Shown: piece by piece, positions 34,956-44,224 of the stretch
Layout: each line of letters opens with the position of its first letter
How positions within the stretch are numbered: position 1 is the first letter of the stretch
Origin: Pseudoips prasinana
Lineage: Eukaryota; Arthropoda; Insecta; Lepidoptera; Nolidae
Length of the DNA: 64,000 bases
NCBI GenBank assembly: GCA_951640165.1
Contig: OX621245.1
Coordinates: 18,654,330-18,718,329 of the forward strand
Reading direction: 5' to 3'
The notes under the pieces: model-generated
Database searches by the model: none
What the model saw: only the letters and a program-made list of their open reading frames with translations
What the model was told of the DNA's origin: nothing
Program-made: the position numbers and the translations under genes

Positions 34956-35970
34956 AGTTTCAGGCAGCACACCTTCCCAGCTTCTGCAACATCACTATGG
35001 TTGGAGCTTGGGTTGTAAAAGATCTTTGCTGCTTCCTGAATAATTTCCGAATTTAAATACAATTTACAGAAACCCACCTTGCTTCTTCTAAACGTTGCTG
35101 ATGTTGTATCGTAGCCGGTAAATGAGTGTAAGAAGAGGATGTGTTCATATCCATGCTATTGCATCTCATTTTTTGTCATTCATTCATTCATCGTCATTTT
35201 TCAGTTTTAGCCCGTAAGGTTGCGTTTCCTACAGTGAGCATTGAGCGTAAAGCAATCTTCATGATGTTTTTCCCGCCTAAGCTCAGTTATCTGCTGTTAC
35301 AAAAAAACGCGATATCTTACTGTTACCGCCCTTATCTCGTGGAGGTACTCCCAGCTTATGTTAAAATAAATTTTGAGATAATTCGGGCATCAGGTAATGG
35401 TCATCACGCTGAATAACTCATCATCATCTTGTTCCAACTAATATGTTAGTGGGTTTGGTTTTCGCACTTAGTCCCGATGAGGACCATTGTATGTGAGCCA
35501 TGACGGCCTTCACTCCATCCAGCACACCTCCCTCAAGAAGCATATCAGGTCTCCTAAACTTCTCAAGGCATCTGTAAGAGTTCCGCTGAATAACTTAAAT
35601 TTTCTATATTTCTGGAGCGTGTAGCTCATAAACGAATGGAAATATGAAAAAGTATATGCGATCAAAGTAATAGTGAATTTTGTAAGCTTTAATTTTATTT
35701 TAGAATATTTTTTGCTAAAACGCACCTTTTTAAAGATATTAGCAAAAAACCTAAAATTGAGGTCTTTGTCCCCCTCCCTCCTCCTCTCTCCGCCTCACCT
35801 CCTAGACAACAGGACTTTTAGTATGTTTTCCCTCCTTGTACTCTGAACAAATTTCTGAAAATATCCCTTAGGTTCCCGCTCACGCACTCTATACCCTCCT
35901 TTGAGTCATTCCTTAATCGGACTAATAACAGTTGATCGTTATAGTGACTGGAAATTGCACATTGATCATT
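34956..35970. other. No recognised feature
   Basis: AT-rich DNA after the end of the RT homology. Open frames at 35141-35416 and 35510-35725 show no domain. Confidence 0.45.
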
Positions 35971-35974
35971 TGAT

Positions 35975-36460
35975 CTGATGCATATTTATGCATCAGAATC
36001 AATAGGTTTGTATACGTTTTGTCACGACTTCGCAAAACAGCCTTATTACCAATCGATATTGATGGCATATCTATGGGGCAATTCAACAGATAAATCGAGA
36101 GTATTTCTATTGCAAAAAAATGCGTTAAAGCAACTACAGGTACTCCTCCGTTTGTCTCATGTAAATCATTGTTAAAAGGACTAAAAATTATGACTAGTGT
36201 GTTTGTACATTTTTCAAATTGGTGTATTTGTGAAAACGCAGCCACAGTATTTACTAGAGCTAAAGATGTTTTTCCTCGCAACATGATAATTAATACAACA
36301 CTATTTCAAAAAAGTTCCTATGCTGTATGTATGAAAGTGTTTAATGCTTTGCCGCAAAATATTAGACATTTATCAGCGGCAAAGTTCAAAAACCAACTCA
36401 GACTGTGGCTCCTAGGAAAATCATTCTATTCAATCAAATCAAATTTTTTACTGCACGTGA
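35975..36460 (+). pseudogene. LINE ORF2 C-terminal fragment, interrupted by SINE-B
   Basis: Frame 1 encodes YLWGNSTDKSRVFLLQKNAL and LLRLSHVNHC. After a +/-1 shift near 36165 the next frame gives LLKGLKIMTSVFVHFS, FPRNMIINTTLFQKSSYAVC and WLLGKSFYSIKS. WGNST..VF..QK and LP..IR... are common C-terminal blocks of insect CR1/Jockey-like ORF2. The end of the frame runs straight into the SINE-B at 36461, so the SINE probably inserted into the LINE. Confidence 0.72.
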
Positions 36461-36651
36461 GGCGCAACGGCTAAGGCAGTCGCGTTGCCGCTTCGTGTCG
36501 CGGGTTCGAGTCCCGCGCCGGACAACTACTTGTGTGACCCATAAATAGTTGTTCTGAGTCTGGATGTAATTTGTGTCCGTCTGTTATATGTTGTAAAGTA
36601 CCCTGAAACACAAGGATTAGATTCCATAGTGCAAGGGTTGTCTTTAAAAAA
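36461..36651 (+). mobile_element. SINE-B copy, forward
   Basis: The head GAGGCGCAACGGCTAAGGCA and B box TCGCGGGTTCGAGTCCCGCG are well preserved. The core ATAAATAGTTGTTCTGAGTC and tail AGTGCAAGGGTTGTC with an A run follow. It lies directly at the end of the LINE fragment. Confidence 0.88.
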
Positions 36652-37165
36652 AAACTAACTGTGATTTATTTAATTAATTATATTATTTGTGTAAAATTTG
36701 ACATATAACAATCACACATTTCGCATGTTGTTTATGAGTAAAATTGATGAGACTAACCTAATAGTAAGACCACCACTGTACTCTATTTTAAGTGAAATAA
36801 CTAAATGAATGAATAATATTTAATAACTAAATCTAGATAATGAATAATAAAAATATTAAAAAAAACATAAATATTAAGAACAAAAATTATAATATATAAT
36901 GTGATTAACTTATTTTTGAAACTAGCTAGGAACTCATAACTAAAAAGTACAAAATAAAAAAAATATTTAATAAATAAAAAACCCAACTGCGTAAATAATG
37001 ATCCAAACTACGTACATAGACAAAGAACTGAAAAGAAATAAACAAGCACATAGATGGCTGGTGGTCTAAAATTATATAATGTACTATTGAATGAATACTA
37101 TTGAAGAAAATAAAATATATTCATTATATATGTCTGTACATCCCTTTGTAATAGCTCCATGGGAT
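36652..37165. other. No recognised feature
   Basis: Very AT-rich, possibly the remaining 3' part of the LINE interrupted by the SINE at 36461. No border was found. Confidence 0.4.
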
Positions 37166-37168
37166 GTA

Positions 37169-37302
37169 CAGTCGCCAGCACATCAAGCTACCCCAATATT
37201 TAAAATTCCCCAATTGAAAGTGAACCTTATGCTTTTGTGATAAAGTTGAAAATCTATATAAGAAATTTGATAGATTGGGGTAGCTGGATGTGCTGGCGTC
37301 TG
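37169..37302 (+). mobile_element. TA-flanked MITE, copy 2 of 3
   Basis: It starts CAGTCGCCAGCACATC, ends GATGTGCTGGCGTCTG and has TA on both sides. The interior TTGTGATAAAGTTGAAAATC matches copy 1. It is 134 bp. Confidence 0.88.
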
Positions 37303-37304
37303 TA

Positions 37305-38119
37305 CTTTGTGTCCATCAATTATATGTTTTTAAAGTACTACCAATACAAATATATATAATAAAATAGTAAGTCAAAATATATTAAAAACAAAAACGTCCT
37401 AGTTTTTTTCTTTCGACAACTATGTCAAAACTGTAACTTCGCAAGAAAATGTATTTTTTATTCTTCCAAATCTTTCCAGGTGAAACAACAAATTGTGGTC
37501 CTTGTCATTTAAGGTAATGTGACCAGCAAGATTAGCATCGGACCTTATTTATTCCTTAATAGATTTATAGAATATACTTTATTATATCACTTAGTACAGA
37601 GAAATACTTAGGACACTTAAAACACACTGTAAAATGTGTGGTTTTGTCGTGTTGAGGTGGAATGTTAGAGGTAATAAGACGGTAGGTATATTTGCACGGA
37701 AAAGAAGATTTTATCCGACTGTTCAGTGTAGCAGCCTGAATAGGACCTATGTAATGTCATACATTGCTTTTATCTCTCTGCTAGACTCGTAAAATCAATA
37801 ATTGAACAGTCGCCTAGTAGGAAATTGCTCTTCCCACTGCAATATTCAATCCAAATATTCCATATTCCAAACATGCCATCCAGTCCAAATTCTTGTAAAC
37901 AGACTGAGAATGTAAAAATACAAAATTTTAGATTGTACTTACTATCTTAACATATTCTCATTCTTCATATCTGTCAGGGTTTGAAATTGAAACTGGAAAT
38001 AAATTAAGATAGCTCTATTACAGCCTTTGACAGCCGTTAAATAGGAGCAAGACCTATTATCCGTCAAAAACTACGTTAAGTACCTAAAATTAGGGTTATT
38101 TAACCTAAATATTCTAGTA
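37305..38119. other. No recognised feature
   Basis: AT-rich DNA with no supported gene or bordered repeat. Confidence 0.5.
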
Positions 38120-38195
38120 CATACATATAGACTCGTATAGTGGCGTAGGCAGAGACAACTATTTTTATTTGTCACGATCTTTGCACACCTTTTTT
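38120..38195 (-). mobile_element. Degraded LINE 3' end, reverse
   Basis: TAGACTCGTATAGTGGCGTA and GGCAGAGACAACTATTTTTA followed by TTTGTCACGATCTTTGCACA are the reverse of the LINE tail at 29036 with several changes. Confidence 0.55.
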
Positions 38196-38225
38196 GCCTC
38201 GTTTTGCTGTTATGGTTTCATCATT

Positions 38226-38393
38226 TCTGACTAATTTGACTATAAAATACCATATCTCAAAATTAACCGTTTTTAATGTATTGTGTTACAGTGTTTTTAC
38301 AAAAATTGCCCATTTTTGTAAAAACACTTTAAAGTCCTTAATTTAAAAACGGTTAAGTTTGAGATATGGTATTTTATAGACAAATTAGTCAGA
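38226..38393. mobile_element. Fold-back element with nested hairpin
   Basis: Outer arms 38226-38276 and 38343-38393 (51 bp, starting TCTGACTAATTTG) are reverse complements with two mismatches. Inside lies a second perfect 16-bp hairpin, 38291-38306 with 38312-38327 (GTGTTTTTACAAAAAT). Weaker complementarity continues outward through a TTTCATCAT word. No coding capacity. This is a MITE-like structure without a clear target duplication. Confidence 0.8.
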
Positions 38394-38399
38394 TATTAT

Positions 38400-39000
38400 T
38401 ATGATGAAAACTACAACCCCAGTAAGGATCTAGGTCATTCATTTCATGGTGATAGTTTTTTCGGACATTACACGTTGTCGTTACAATGTAAACCGTAAAA
38501 CGTGGCTAGGTAGATAGTGTACAGATGACTAAGTTAAAGCGACGGCACAGAGTTTGTTGCATTGAAGCACCCAGTTGCGGGGCTTGTTTGTTCTTTAAAT
38601 TACGTAGGGCTCCGAGTTGGTAGACCGCTATATGTACTGTTGTTTCCGTTAGATTGCTACCCGTCCAAGTTTCAATCCTATTTGGGATTCGACGGCGCAG
38701 GCGGCATACGATTTGTTTAACTGGTGACGTTACTAAAAATTTAACTAAAGGAAGGTAGGATCCATAATTTTTAAATAACATTCCGTTTTATAAAGTTTCA
38801 GGCAATAAAGGTTGATCCTGCAAATTGGTAGTTCAGAATCGTTATTAGTATACCAAATATATTTTTAAAAAGTACACTAAACATTGTCAAGTTGTGATCC
38901 TTGTTGAGTCTGTTAAAATACATTTGGAGGTTAGGCTAATGGTAGTTTAGGGTATAGGCCAAATGGTAGCTACTATGGAGTAGGTACCATTACAAAAAAG
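38400..39000. other. No recognised feature
   Basis: AT-rich, with a minus-strand frame (38506-38781) of unknown meaning. No domain was recognised. Confidence 0.4.
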
Positions 39001-39006
39001 GTGATT

Positions 39007-39430
39007 GGCGAGGTTAAGCAACTAGCCTCACGGTCAGTCCATAGATGGGTGACTGCTAAAGTGGTTTAATATATGAGTGTCTCCGTGCTTTAGACCGACA
39101 GTTTAACGTACCCTACGTTAAACTGTCGGTCCGAAACACGGAGCCATTAGGCAACAGTTGTCAAGCCATGTCAGGGGCCTCCTGGGCGGCTTGAACAACT
39201 CTGACACTGGTGTCTCTAGTGGTTATTCGGTTACAACAAATTTAATATTCTGACTAAATGTACATGCCAAACTCCTGTAGATATCTGAGAATTGTATCGG
39301 CGTAGATAACCTGTAGCAGTAAGTACAAACCTTTGTGGTTTAAACATGCTATGTGCACTTAACAAATATCCTGTATTTTAAATAAATAAAAAAAAATACT
39401 TAGTTAACCACTGCCTATACGATAAGTACG
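39007..39430 (-). repeat. Repeat R, reverse, with snap-back and insertion
   Basis: GGCGAGGTTAAGCAACTAGC to ACTCTGACACT is repeat R in reverse. Inside, 39081-39110 and 39114-39143 form a 30-bp inverted duplication around CCC. The other end of R (AACCACTGCCTATACGATAA) appears only at 39409-39430, about 190 bases later, after an A-rich end. So an unrelated, A-tailed sequence (about 39215-39406) probably inserted. Confidence 0.7.
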
Positions 39431-40390
39431 ATCAGTAAATAATGAACAAGTGGAAAACACTTTCATTTCAATCATGTTATTAAGTCAATATAACGAATAC
39501 GAGAGTAATCTATAGTTTAACACGTCAAATCAGTACTACTACTGCTTCTAAATACATATGTAACTGAAATCAATTTATCTAAAAGACAACACATAAAATG
39601 AATAATAAAAGGCGACAAGGCTGCAACAATGCTCGCTGCGGACGCTGTCACAATATTGTACGATTCAGTTCACTCATATCTCTTCCGGTTGCCGTTGGTG
39701 TTAGTTTGTAATTTTATAAGGTAGTTTAGGCTGACGTCACATTGAATAAAACGTATGTAAAATACAACTAAAATAAAGTGCTGAAATTTAAAGTCCATCT
39801 TTGACACTGAAAAGTACAGAAATTATATAATGCTATGCCTATCGAAGTGGTTAATTCCCAATTCACACAACCATGTCATTTCGCGCTTGGGTAACCAGTA
39901 ACTTGTTAGTTTATTGTCCAAATGAAAATTGTTTTAACAGAGTTCATGCTTATCAATTATATATTTTTCAGGATTTGTTTATTTTCTGTACGTTTTTGGT
40001 CTAAATGTTGTTTTGTATGAGATAGAATTTGGTTACACTGGTTGGAAAGCATTTCCATTCAGAAATGCTTTCCAACCAGTGTTAGTCGAAAATAGTTTAA
40101 TTCCAAAATGTTGATTGTAGAATTTTTAGACAATATTAGCTTCAATATACGGCTTTATTAGAATGATAGCTTTAATATTGCATAGATATCTAGTCTATGT
40201 TATATTAAAGTATACTCTAGAAGGTTGTATATTCTGCTTTATATTTTATCTTGTTTGTACTTATCCATTTAAGTTTAGCGCAGAGCACTAAGCACGCAGG
40301 CTTGTCTGGCGGGAAGTTGCTGAAAGCAATGTTATATAGCAATGATATAACCACCCTTGAAATCCCAAGCAATGTGTACCCAATAAAAAA
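39431..40390. other. Mostly unassigned; perfect hairpin
   Basis: At 40035-40054 and 40063-40082, ACACTGGTTGGAAAGCATTT forms perfect 20-bp inverted arms with an 8-base loop. The rest is AT-rich. Confidence 0.6.
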
Positions 40391-40394
40391 ATAT

Positions 40395-40560
40395 AAAAGT
40401 AAAGTAAAGTAAAATACTCTTTACTGTACACCATAACTTAAAATTAAAATTAACATACATTAATTAGGTACAAAGGGCGGTCTTATAGCTACTGCGATTT
40501 CTTCCAGACAACCAATTATGGAGTGGATAGACGAAGGAAAGGGAAAACAGGGTAGATAGG
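40395..40560 (-). mobile_element. LINE 3' end with pentamer tail, reverse
   Basis: (AAAGT)n, then CTCTTTACTGTACACCATAA, and further in GGCGGTCTTATAGCTACTGC and TTCTTCCAGACAACCAATTA. This is the reverse of the 3' end at 43735-43965 (TTGGTTGTCTGGAAGAGATC ... GTGTACAATAAAGAG). Confidence 0.7.
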
Positions 40561-41064
40561 TGTAACAATAGTTCAACTTATACAATAGTAAACTTAAACT
40601 AATGCAAAATAATAAAAAATAAAATAATAATGGAAATACATAGAAAATTAAAAAGGTCAAAAAAAGCAGGAATGCGTGAAAAAAAAAAGCAAAAAAAAAA
40701 ACCAAAGGCGGCAGCGGTAAATAAATGAGTAGTCTAGGCAGATAAATATTTTTTTTAACATGATTTTTAAAACTGTCTAGGGATTGAGCTTGTCTTGTTG
40801 TTAAAGGCGCACAGCCTGCACTGTAAAAGATATATGTGTATTTTCCCAGTTAACAATTCGGTATGAGCTATTCAAGCACAACAAAGAATACGAAATCCTT
40901 AATATTTTCTGCAATACTTAAAAACCAAACATTTTAGGTGAAATAGATTCTTTGCTGGTGTTATAAAGTTTTCAGCTTGAAATTTGTGATGTAATATATG
41001 TTACAAAACTAGGGTACTCCAGGAAATTAAACTGTTAGTTTCTTTGTGTGCAGTTACAGTTTGT

Positions 41065-41160
41065 GTATACGAGTATAGATAGATAGCTAGATATATAACT
41101 CTTTATTGTACACCAAGCAAAATAAAATATAAGGAAAAAGGATGCATTACAGAAATGTAC
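41065..41160 (-). mobile_element. LINE 3' end with TCTA tail, reverse
   Basis: ATAGATAGATAGCTAGATAT precedes AACTCTTTATTGTACACCAA, the reverse of the GTGTACAATAAAGAGTT tail. Only the last 100 bp remain. A (TA)n run of about 35 bases follows at 41169-41203. Confidence 0.65.
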
Positions 41161-41168
41161 AATAATTA

Positions 41169-41203
<35 letters not shown>
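41169..41203. repeat. TA microsatellite
   Basis: About 17 uninterrupted TA units. Confidence 0.95.
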
Positions 41204-41208
<5 letters not shown>

Positions 41209-41209
41209 T

Positions 41210-42100
41210 ACAATTTTAAAATAAATTATATAACTGACACTTTGGATTTTCAATACTAAAAATGGCCCATAACATAATTCAATATTCTTAACGCATTGCT
41301 GTTATTCCAATGTTTTAATAAAATGATATGCCACAATATATAATCATATTTTGTTTTAGAAACCTAGCTCCCCTTAAACAGATCAGAGAAAGAGTTTTCA
41401 CTCAGCTAGTAGGCACTTTAACTAGATTTTTCTACGAAAGATCACAATCGTTTTGTTTTAATTGACACAGATAATTCAACTGCTAAGTGTTATACAAATA
41501 TCAAAACTGAAATTGATGAATGGAATGATACTTGTACTTGATATTTTATGCACCATTTGAACCAATTTGATGGTTTGGTATTCGTAAATTAAATTCTTCA
41601 ATAACACTTTAAAATAAATAATAATAATTATCGTTTCTATAAAATGGGGCATACTTAATTTATCATCCAGCAGCTCTCGAACCAGCACCATCTACCTAAA
41701 TAATGCTATAAAACTGACTTTTTAATCGTCTTGAAGGCGTTTATAGGATTTGGTCTTTCACATGGAACTGTGAACATATCAGTCGGCCATATTTTTAGAT
41801 AATAAAGCCGATGGGTAACACCTACATCCTATAAAATGTTAGCAAGGGAATCCTATATTTGATGTGGCAGTGTGTATCGTTCGTAGCTTAACGCTGAGTG
41901 CCTACCGTGGATTGGTAGAGTGCTGGTTCTAGGACTGCCGGATTTATTAAATTTATGATATCGCATCGCAGCTTAGATTTACGCTTTGTATTGCAAACAA
42001 TACTGTAAAATTAAAATTTAATAATAATCGTGTCCATACACTCCGGACTTTTAACGATATCTTGAAGTTCTTTTAGAATGAAATAGCTAATCAAATGTTC
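41210..42100. other. No recognised feature
   Basis: AT-rich DNA with no supported gene or bordered repeat. Confidence 0.5.
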
Positions 42101-42102
42101 TA

Positions 42103-42320
42103 AAGAAAATAATAATATCCTGAGACATTATTTCGACACGGACATCTGATCCCAAACTAAGCAGAGCTTGTACTATGGAAACCATAAAACTGATACACTA
42201 CATAATATATACTTCTTTTTTTTGCAAATACATACTTATATAGGTAATTCCACCCAGACTTAGGACAAACAGATATCGAATCGAACGAGTGTGAACCTGC
42301 ACTTGATAAACAAGCATTTG
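42103..42320 (-). mobile_element. SINE-A copy, reverse, degraded head
   Basis: The tail and core (AATATCCTGAGACATTATTT, ACCCAGACTTAGGACAAACA) are clear. The B-box part is deleted to ATCGAATCGAACGAGTG, and only AACAAGCATTTGGC of the head end remains. Confidence 0.78.
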
Positions 42321-42776
42321 GCATTTTTAACTGTTAACTTATAATCACAAAATTTTAAAAAATAGCTACATTATTTAGGAAGATCATGTAATATGATATT
42401 ATTATGATATTACCTTATTTCAATGAGAAAAATAACATCTATATACGCGTTGATTATCGACATGTAGTGTAGTGTATGTAACAAACCTACAAAGCTGCCC
42501 CAGATACCTTTGTATTTACAAAGTAAAGAAATAAAGTGTCCGATGTGATGGCGTTGAATATATAAAATGTAGAGTCCCACTGAACGATAACCGTTGCGCT
42601 GAACAGAATTTTATTGGCCTCTTTGTCTCTTGGAACACAAATAGCACGTCGTATGGGAATCGGGCAGTTGTTTCAATTTGTTTACGCTTTTATAACTATG
42701 CTAACGTTAGAGTCTTCTTCTTCTTAGCGAGTCGATGGCAATCTAAATTGTGTCCGCCCAGGGGCTCTCTGTCTCT

Positions 42777-42996
42777 GGCTATGTCGCCAAACATCGTTTT
42801 CGTGAATGGCGTTCAAATAAATACAGGTTAAAAATGACTTAATCAATCGTTAAATCGGCTTTAACGTTGACAATCGATTCGGACCATTAATGACGTCACA
42901 TGTGGTCATGGAAGCCGATTTAACGATTGATTAAGTCATTTTTGACCTTTATTTATTTGAACGCCATTTAAGAAATCGATGTCCGGCGACTTAGCC
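42777..42996. mobile_element. Fold-back element, 85-bp arms
   Basis: Arms 42777-42861 and 42912-42996 are reverse complements. The inner 57 bp (starting AATGGCGTTCAAATAAATA) have two mismatches and the outer 28 bp about six. The loop is 50 bases. GC-richer text on both sides (GTCCGCCCAGGGGCTC; TAGAGGCCCAGAACTTGGCC) belongs to a wider repeat. No coding capacity. Confidence 0.85.
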
Positions 42997-43197
42997 GGTA
43001 GAGGCCCAGAACTTGGCCACGAGAATCGCATTATGAGTAACCTCCATCAGTTCTTTAAGCGTGCAGTTGTAAGGGCACGCACTACATGATAACAGATGTC
43101 CCATTGTCCGTGGGACTACACCACATTTTCATTTTGAGTTAGAGTAATACTTAATATTACACCAATGGGGTAAAATAAGAGTAGGTACAGACGCCAG

Positions 43198-43322
43198 CAC
43201 ATCCAGCTACCAAAATATGTCAAATTTCTTTAATAGATTTTCAACGTTATCACAAAAATATAAGGTTCACTTTCTATTGGGGATATTTGACAGATTGGGG
43301 TAGCTTGATGTGCTGGCGTCTG
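43198..43322 (-). mobile_element. TA-flanked MITE, copy 3 of 3 (reverse)
   Basis: It starts CAGACGCCAGCACATC and ends GATGTGCTGGCGTCTG with TA on both sides. The interior (TATCACAAAAATATAAGG) is the reverse of copies 1 and 2. It is 125 bp. The immediate flank GTAGG/CCTAC extends the symmetry. Confidence 0.88.
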
Positions 43323-43674
43323 TACCTACTTAACTTTAGTGAACAACAAATCGTGACACATGGTTAATAAATTACAATGAGCTTTCTTCCAAACGACAAA
43401 TAGCATCCTATTAGTGATCGCAACCGATGGTAAGTGATTATATGTTATGTTGGTGCAATAATTAAGTTTTTTTTTATTTAAGGTCGGTGTAAGTAATAAT
43501 AAATTGAGTTACACCGGCCACTTGCCACCATATTAGACTTGTTATGGGCATCATAGTAAAAGCACGGCATGTTTAATGTTTTAACACATATATAATAATT
43601 ATTACTACCTATCCCTATAGGATACATTGATAGAACAAGTAGGTAATATTGTAATTTGTAAGTTTCTATCTATT

Positions 43675-43740
43675 ATAGGTATGTATGTATATATATAGTA
43701 TGTATGTATATAGTATGTATGTATTTAGTATATATAGTAG
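43675..43740. repeat. TATG microsatellite
   Basis: Imperfect run of TATG/TATA units ending at AGTATATATAG. Confidence 0.85.
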
Positions 43741-43965
43741 GCTCTTGTACTGAGTACCAATGGGTACTGTTAACAAAGTATAAGTACACCGACAACTGCC
43801 CTCTTAAATAATCCCTATTATTTTCTATTCCTTGGTTGTCTGGAAGAGATCACATTTTAGTGATAAGACCGCCAATTGTATACTTTTTAATTGCATGCTC
43901 CTGTACTGTATGATTTTAATATTGGTGTACAATAAAGAGTTAATCTATCTATCTATCTAATAACT
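43741..43965 (+). mobile_element. LINE 3' end with TCTA tail, forward
   Basis: CTTGGTTGTCTGGAAGAGAT, GATAAGACCGCCAATTGTAT and TTGGTGTACAATAAAGAG run into (TCTA)n. Reverse copies are at 40395 and 41065. Only the untranslated end is present. Confidence 0.72.
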
Positions 43966-43989
43966 TTATTATATGATTCATATTTAATA

Positions 43990-44222
43990 ACAATAATAAT
44001 ACCCTGGGACATTATTTACACACGGCCATCTGATCCCAAACTAAGCAGAGCTTGTACTTTGGAAACCAGATAACTGATATATTAAATTTACTACTTTTCT
44101 TTTGTAAATAAATACTTATATAAATAATCATAGCCAGACTCAGGACAAACAAACATCTGCCCTGGATGGGAATCGAACCCGCGGCGTGAAAGGCAAGCAT
44201 TTATCAACCACGCCAACTGGCC
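43990..44222 (-). mobile_element. SINE-A copy, reverse, core deletion
   Basis: The usual order from ATACCCTGGGACATTATTTA to AAGCATTTATCAACCACGCC, but about 20 bases between AGGACAAACA and TCTGCCCTGGATGGG are missing, as is part of the anticodon-side head. Confidence 0.85.
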
Positions 44223-44224
44223 CA

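Noticed and set aside
34467..36460. The RT fragment (34467) and the C-terminal fragment (35975) as one LINE
   Set aside because: They are in the same orientation, but the N-terminal fragment is RTE-like and the C-terminal one is CR1/Jockey-like, with 1 kb of unrelated DNA between them.
36801..36986. Membrane-protein-like small frame on the minus strand
   Set aside because: Phe/Ile/Tyr-rich frames are expected by chance in DNA this AT-rich; no start context or homology.
41035..41253. Minus-strand frame with a Tyr-Ile repeat
   Set aside because: It is the translation of a TA microsatellite and a LINE tail.
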